DNA of 64,000 nt from Axinella damicornis. Its lineage: Eukaryota; Porifera; Demospongiae; Axinellida; Axinellidae. Positions 62,901 through 64,000 of the stretch are shown here, piece by piece. The translations under genes were made by a program, and so were the position numbers. Within the stretch, counting starts at the first letter, position 1; each line of letters begins with the position of its first letter. The notes beneath the pieces were generated by a model. It did no database searches. It was not told where the DNA came from and was given only the letters and a program-made list of their open reading frames with translations. The stretch covers positions 16,692,242-16,756,241 of the forward strand of contig OZ007506.1 of the NCBI GenBank assembly GCA_963931865.1, written 5' to 3'.

Positions 62901-63339
62901 GGAGGTTGCAGGCATGAAGTGGGTTCTGCTCTGCTGCTGGGTTCAAGATCAACATGATCACTGCTGCTAGTCTTAACTGCTGCAAAAACACTATTATCCT
63001 CTGCATCTTCCAGTGCTTGAAGCAGCAGCTGCCCATCTTCTGCTGAGAGAACCAGCACTGGTAAACAAACTTGACTTTGAACTTCATGAACAATTTTGTA
63101 ATTGTTTTCACTATTAATCAAAATAACAGCAACTGCTCCAGATGAAAGGTATCCTTCCAACACGTCATTGAGGCTTTCACCCGTCTTTAGCTGGTGGCAG
63201 TGAACATGATCACCATTAGCAGTCACATCTTCGGAAACAATAATTGTCCAGTCGAGTTCTGTCACAAGTGAAGCAGGGATTGTTCCATATGTGTAGGCAG
63301 CAAATGGAAGGGGATTGTCTCTTAGCTGTAGTCGAAGAC
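27294..63339 (-). CDS. RNF213 (mysterin)-like giant AAA+ protein with C-terminal Death domain, gene 1 (66 exons, 5' end incomplete)
   Basis: RNF213 proteins are cytosolic AAA+ motors with a built-in ubiquitin ligase, acting in lipid-droplet biology and defence against intracellular microbes. Seen here: a chain of 66 minus-strand exons whose GT-AG junctions all keep frame. The 56 exons from 53763 to the TAA at 27294 sum to 14,589 nt (4,862 codons plus stop); ten upstream exons add 588 codons. Diagnostic RNF213 strings are GESGVGKT and FLDEVN (third AAA unit), ASCNPHRG, GAPGSSKT and VFLDEAG (fourth AAA unit), FFGLRD, and PPPFLNRFEKYY. Length (at least 5,450 residues) and domain order match human RNF213 (about 5,200). 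Odd points: no RING or RZ zinc finger, and an in-phase C-terminal Death domain. No start codon was found for this copy; the first exon probably lies beyond 63.4 kb or was displaced. The link between the upstream block and 53763 rests on order, strand and phase; a two-gene model is the alternative. Confidence 0.82.
28499..28670. repeat. Imperfect inverted repeat in the intron before the Death-domain exon
   Basis: ctaccttgcaaagggaa near 28499 and ttccctttgcaaggtag near 28670, with inner arms gcgctgcacca and tggtgcagcgc. A small MITE is likely. Confidence 0.6.
28795..29046. mobile_element. MITE, TTCATAACAATAAG family, copy 1
   Basis: Outer arms ggttcataacaataag and cttattgttatgaact with inner arms ccaccatctcggcag and ctgccgagatggtgg. 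Intronic in gene 1; same family as 35339-35581. Confidence 0.75.
30183..35031 (-). CDS. Gene 1, C-terminal region and linker to the Death domain
   Basis: Exons: 34717-35031, 34276-34404, 34151-34200, 33762-34084, 33512-33690, 32952-33106, 32578-32838, 32461-32521, 32279-32392, 32069-32208, 31598-31791, 31222-31334, 30689-30801 and 30183-30520. The first (ILDPGELSLRQYCVTQLQGF) matches the helices that follow the RZ finger in RNF213, and the intron before it (35032-35102) is only 71 bp, so the RZ finger is missing. Later exons match the RNF213 C-terminal domain (IIGKPIIEQLPRMSFKF; LHELHEIVIGL). The last exon encodes a basic helix (LDKLVKKFARKRAST) and a low-complexity Ser/Glu-rich linker. It can end at donor ACG|GTACTT (30183) to join the Death-domain exons, or be read on for 12 more codons to a TGA at 30145-30147. 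Confidence 0.85.
31428..31542. mobile_element. Foldback MITE, TAGCCTCGTTCCCAG family, in a gene 1 intron
   Basis: Left tacttcgttcccagaccttc, right gaaggcctgggaacaaggct; core arms tttgtcacttgcagtact and agtactgcaagtgacaaa. No convincing 9-bp duplication, so probably older than the other copies. Confidence 0.7.
33230..33420. mobile_element. Inverted-repeat element in a gene 1 intron
   Basis: Arms tctaaaaatattcggcac and gtgccgaataatt-ttttaga, with inner arms aaaattgtctctaatttc and gaaattagagacaatttt. No coding capacity. Confidence 0.65.
35103..37960 (-). CDS. Gene 1, post-RING helical core up to the expected RZ-finger position
   Basis: Exons: 37592-37960, 37429-37521, 37238-37360, 36645-36776, 36335-36535, 36066-36229, 35879-35999, 35621-35810 and 35103-35254. 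Exon 37592-37960 (LEDIVADVFESLKEDELEPE, then ISVYVLKKFLMRILG) corresponds to the segment directly after the RING in RNF213. A 68-bp intron (37361-37428, gtaggc to tttcacag) separates the next two exons; reading through it gives an apparent frameshift, which the intron resolves. The last exon (LTTKMCHAAAVTVAAVLGSP) corresponds to the RNF213 helix just before its RZ zinc finger. A tRNA-derived SINE (36955-37215) lies in the intron between 36776 and 37238, and a MITE (35339-35581) in the intron between 35254 and 35621. Confidence 0.85.
35339..35581. mobile_element. MITE, TTCATAACAATAAG family, copy 2, flanked by a 27-bp direct repeat
   Basis: Arms gagttcataacaataagagt and ttgttatgaactc, inner arms ccgccatctc and gagatggcgg. 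The phrase caaagcttcaaatcaacaca (27 bases in all, one mismatch) lies at 35305-35331 and again at 35588-35614. Confidence 0.75.
36955..37215 (+). repeat. tRNA-derived SINE in a gene 1 intron
   Basis: The first 70 bases (36959-37028) fold roughly as a tRNA with a 7-bp acceptor stem, a Ser-type anticodon loop CTACTAA on stem ATTCAA/TTGAAT, an A box TGGCCGAATGG and a perfect B box GGTTCGAGTCC. The T-stem is imperfect. A non-tRNA body follows to about 37215. It is called a SINE rather than a tRNA gene. Confidence 0.65.
38041..41297 (-). CDS. Gene 1, hinge and shell region up to the expected RING position
   Basis: Exons: 41076-41297, 40239-40645, 38900-40169, 38304-38831 and 38041-38232. Exon 38900-40169 (423 codons) contains KLFVVLLHYPPSTLSDACYP and LFLRGWSHYYMDAIGHNPDD, matching the RNF213 hinge-region strand followed by a conserved WxxxYxDxI pattern. 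The block ends with FFLQLYFTKEYQ-type helical sequence (actual end ECFLQLYFTKEYQ). In vertebrate RNF213 the RING finger follows at about residue 4,000; here the block ends near residue 3,983 and the next exon already encodes the post-RING helices. No Cys/His cluster occurs in any of these exons, and the downstream intron (37961-38040, 80 bp) is too short to hide one. Confidence 0.88.
41396..46135 (-). CDS. Gene 1, AAA+ ATPase modules (AAA3 and AAA4)
   Basis: Exons: 46014-46135, 45622-45929, 45268-45542, 45134-45209, 44920-45047, 44728-44808, 43263-44663, 42556-42792 and 41396-41758. Exon 45622-45929 has Walker A GESGVGKT and exon 44728-44808 Walker B VFLDEVN. Exon 43263-44663 (467 codons, no intron) begins with the sensor-like ALPENMFIVASCNPHRG, then has a second Walker A, GAPGSSKT, Walker B VVFLDEAG, the sensor-region FVAITNVILDAAKTNRA and FFGLRDF. 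Exon 41396-41758 carries the family signature FQCVVIIKESDIRDTPPPF followed by LNRFEKYY. These are the two catalytically competent ATPase units of RNF213, and both retain the P-loop Lys/Thr and the acidic Walker B pair. I therefore infer that ATP hydrolysis is preserved. Approximate position: residues 2,155-3,110 counted from the codon start at 63339. Confidence 0.95.
41820..42510. repeat. Repeat-rich intron segment
   Basis: Contains two gtcacg-gatccgtatta phrases around a (TA)n run (41890-41970) and two copies of accgtaca-ctgccagt-atc-gcgtgg at about 42128-42192. A 87-codon minus-strand frame (42003-42266) has no family resemblance and is bypassed by phase-compatible exons on each side. Confidence 0.5.
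46343..46865. mobile_element. MITE with GTAGAGACTGGTTAATAGG ends and AGCGCAT subterminal repeats
   Basis: gtagagactggttaatagg at 46343 and cctattaaccagtctctac ending at 46865. Multiple taagcgcata-like repeats flank the interior on both sides. Intronic in gene 1. Confidence 0.8.
47108..53763 (-). CDS. Gene 1, pre-ATPase arm and stalk exons
   Basis: Exons: 53651-53763, 53313-53580, 53082-53150, 52430-53016, 51118-52354, 50682-51047, 50385-50600, 49958-50176, 49531-49887, 48960-49097, 48789-48894, 48559-48731, 48205-48363, 47591-47807, 47373-47523 and 47108-47306. They encode about 1,525 residues of mostly helical sequence without membrane segments or a signal peptide, the position and size expected for the RNF213 N-terminal arm between the disordered N-terminus and the ATPase ring. 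Most splice sites are standard and introns are commonly 70-150 bp. The acceptor for 48960-49097 is the tttaatag ending at 49098, the only choice that keeps frame. For 48205-48363 the acceptor is the pyrimidine-rich ctctcactattacag; longer readings to the right hit stops. A CACTGTTA-ended hairpin MITE (49226-49348) sits in the intron between 49097 and 49531. Confidence 0.85.
49226..49348. mobile_element. Hairpin MITE, CACTGTTAAAAAATG ends
   Basis: cactgttaaaaaaatg and cattttttaacagtg at the ends; inner perfect arms agcaccaagtgtgtcacttt and its complement around gaaaattt/cactgaaattg. Intronic in gene 1. Confidence 0.85.
53840..54300. repeat. Dispersed repeat, copy 1 (second copy at 60480-60890)
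   Basis: Shares with 60480-60890 the ordered phrases agcccttaaacatacc / gaacatttaaacatacc, ctgctc-aggtaa, ggaaatggaggccc and ccaccctttctgcat-like ends. It may hide or have displaced an exon between 53763 and 55294; I see none. Confidence 0.55.
54951..55248. mobile_element. MITE with ATACCGTAGTCGCGCGTTAT ends and TTAGGCGCAT repeats
   Basis: ataccgtagtcgcgcgttat at the left and ataacgcgtgattacggtat at the right, with several ttaggcgca/ataggcgcat copies next to each end. Intronic in gene 1. Confidence 0.8.
55294..63339 (-). CDS. Gene 1, upstream block: N-terminal exons 1-10
   Basis: Exons: 62863-63339, 62574-62716, 62350-62471, 61396-61518, 59052-59224, 58889-58962, 58576-58742, 57798-57981, 56385-56597 and 55294-55383, all open and phase-compatible (588 codons). 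The first encodes an alpha/beta-looking segment (DWTIIVSEDVTANGDHVHC, then LPVLVLSAEDGQLLLQALED) followed by a Ser/Pro-rich tail; it vaguely recalls a PA domain, but I do not accept that as an identification. The rest is helical, for example the exon with FTDSLLRIWKERGWD and the last with HLSTMNVEQFYSLYKAL. The same exons, in the same order and phases, form the 5' end of the paralogue at 780-17923. The final exon ends on a codon boundary and the next RNF213-core exon (right end 53763) starts on one, so I infer that this is the N-terminal arm of the same protein. The intron between them (about 1.5 kb) holds a MITE at 54951-55248. Confidence 0.68.
56815..57408 (+). repeat. Dispersed element, CACTCCTGGTA-ended family, copy c
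   Basis: Same termini as copy b (gaggggcaaccgcactcctg at the left, ctaccaggagtgtaa at the right) and the same internal order, including the segment that translates RGNHDQSIASNGDQKEDK. It lies in an intron of gene 1. Confidence 0.65.
60018..60055 (-). ncRNA. Hammerhead-like motif, left arm
   Basis: Core CTGAAGA, one extra A, a 4-bp helix II (GATC/GATC with loop TCCG), GAAAC and the cleavage-type GTC. Helix I pairs TCCA with TGGA across the core. The one-base insertion before helix II departs from the hammerhead consensus. Confidence 0.4.
60078..60115 (+). ncRNA. Hammerhead-like motif, right arm
   Basis: Mirror copy of the motif at 60018-60055 on the plus strand, identical in core, helix I and helix II. 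Confidence 0.4.
60480..60890. repeat. Dispersed repeat, copy 2
   Basis: Second copy of the repeat described at 53840-54300. The plus-strand frame at 60628-60882 within it is low-complexity and not supported as a gene. Confidence 0.5.
61759..62213 (-). repeat. Dispersed element, CACTCCTGGTA-ended family, copy d
   Basis: Reverse-oriented copy running from the ttgtgccgca end near 61759 to ggctaccaggagtgcagttg and cccctt at about 62213. It lies in an intron of gene 1. Confidence 0.6.
62779..62844. mobile_element. Short foldback element, TAGCCTCGTTCCCAG family, in a gene 1 intron
   Basis: acttgttcccaggcctcc and ggaggcctgggaacgaggct, with gcccag/ctgggc inner arms, lying 19 bp from the donor of exon 62863-63339. 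Confidence 0.65.
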
Positions 63340-63505
63340 CTATTGTAAAATAAACATAAACAAACCAACAATACTTTCAGATTCAGAATATGTTGATTCA
63401 CAGTGCACATACTGTTTTACAGAGATAAATCAGTCAGAGACCTTCATGAACTTATTAGCATTATGCAGCGGGCAATGAAATAATTGATGTAACAACTTAG
63501 CACCA

Positions 63506-64000
63506 ATGTCCAGGGAAGTGCTGCTGGCTGGAGTAGAAGCGCTACTACTAGATGAGCTGCGGCTGGAAGCCGACAATGTCCAACTGCACAATGAACACCC
63601 CAAAGAGTCAGCCAGGATCACTACTGAGGTTGAACTGTCCCAGGTTCAATCTGCCGAGAATGAGCGTCTGGTCATCAAAGCAGAACAGTTACGACAGTTG
63701 AGCGAACAAGCCATTGCCGATTTATGCAACGAACGTGCACAGGCGAGAGAGGGGATTACTTCCCTGGAACACCGTGTGCAAGATCTGACTGAAGGCCAGA
63801 AAGCGGCCCAAGTGATGGTCAATCACTGCAAACTGACTGAGTCTGAGAAGTCGGTCGAAAGGGGGCAACAATACAGAGCAGCCAGTGAACGCCAGCAGAT
63901 GGAGACAGAGCAAGAGGGACGAGTGATTGCTGAGGCCCCTCTGATGGGATGGGAAGAGAACCTCTGGCGCAGCACTACGAACGTAAACTGTATCTGTGCT
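63506..64000 (+). CDS. Coiled-coil protein, N-terminal part (open at the right edge)
   Basis: An ATG at 63506 opens 165 codons without a stop to the last base of the window; an in-frame TGA lies about 20 bases upstream. The product starts MSREVLLAGVEALLLDELRL and is rich in Glu, Gln, Ala and Leu in heptad-like spacing (for example QLRQLSEQAIADLCNERAQA and SLEHRVQDLTEGQKAAQVMV), typical of a long coiled coil. The stretch has higher G+C than its surroundings and opposite strand polarity to the RNF213-like gene, whose most 5' recognised exon ends 167 bp away. It could be a cellular coiled-coil gene or the first frame of a mobile element. The coiled coil is seen in the sequence; I assign no function. 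Confidence 0.6.
   Translation, partial: MSREVLLAGVEALLLDELRLEADNVQLHNEHPKESARITTEVELSQVQSAENERLVIKAEQLRQLSEQAIADLCNERAQAREGITSLEHRVQDLTEGQKAAQVMVNHCKLTESEKSVERGQQYRAASERQQMETEQEGRVIAEAPLMGWEENLWRSTTNVNCICA

Noticed and set aside
1..64000. CRISPR arrays, operons, ribosome-binding sites
   Set aside because: The window is intron-rich eukaryotic DNA; repeats are transposon-derived and not regularly spaced.

Overview
The window is repeat-rich animal nuclear DNA. I infer a sponge, most likely a demosponge. The reasons are many GT-AG introns of only about 65-100 bp, a very large RNF213 (mysterin)-type AAA+ gene joined in phase to a Death domain, and dense small foldback transposons. A cnidarian is not excluded.

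All recognisable host genes lie on the minus strand. Gene 1 runs from 63339 down to a stop at 27294. I could join 66 exons (10 upstream exons at 63339-55294 and 56 exons at 53763-27294) with every splice phase compatible, giving about 5,450 residues. It carries both RNF213-type P-loop ATPase modules with intact Walker A and B motifs, the hinge and shell regions, and the C-terminal helical part. No RING finger and no RZ zinc finger are found, although the helical segments that flank both fingers in RNF213 are present and are separated only by introns of about 80 and 70 bp. The C-terminus continues through two tiny exons into a Death domain. Gene 2 is the 5' end of a tandem paralogue. Its 11 exons (17923 to 780, 650 codons) parallel the upstream exons of gene 1, and it leaves the window on the left. 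A long coiled-coil reading frame on the plus strand (63506-64000) runs off the right edge.

Layout: 1-190 truncated repeat; 780-17923 gene 2, whose introns hold a LINE with an internal inversion (about 1880-3850), terminal-inverted-repeat elements (4306-6700), a long hairpin (8691-8984), plus-strand HIRAN-like and LINE remnants (11.9-13.4 kb) and a decayed Crypton-like recombinase (13.4-15.1 kb); 17.9-27.3 kb intergenic repeats, including a triplicated unit and a MULE-like foldback family with 9-bp target duplications; 27.3-63.3 kb gene 1 with MITEs, a tRNA-derived SINE and hammerhead-like motifs in its introns; 63.5-64 kb start of a plus-strand gene.

Gene 1 and gene 2 look like members of a local tandem family. 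The architecture (RNF213 ATPase core, no zinc ligase modules, Death domain) suggests that the mysterin motor is coupled to death-fold signalling rather than ubiquitin transfer. That functional reading is inference.
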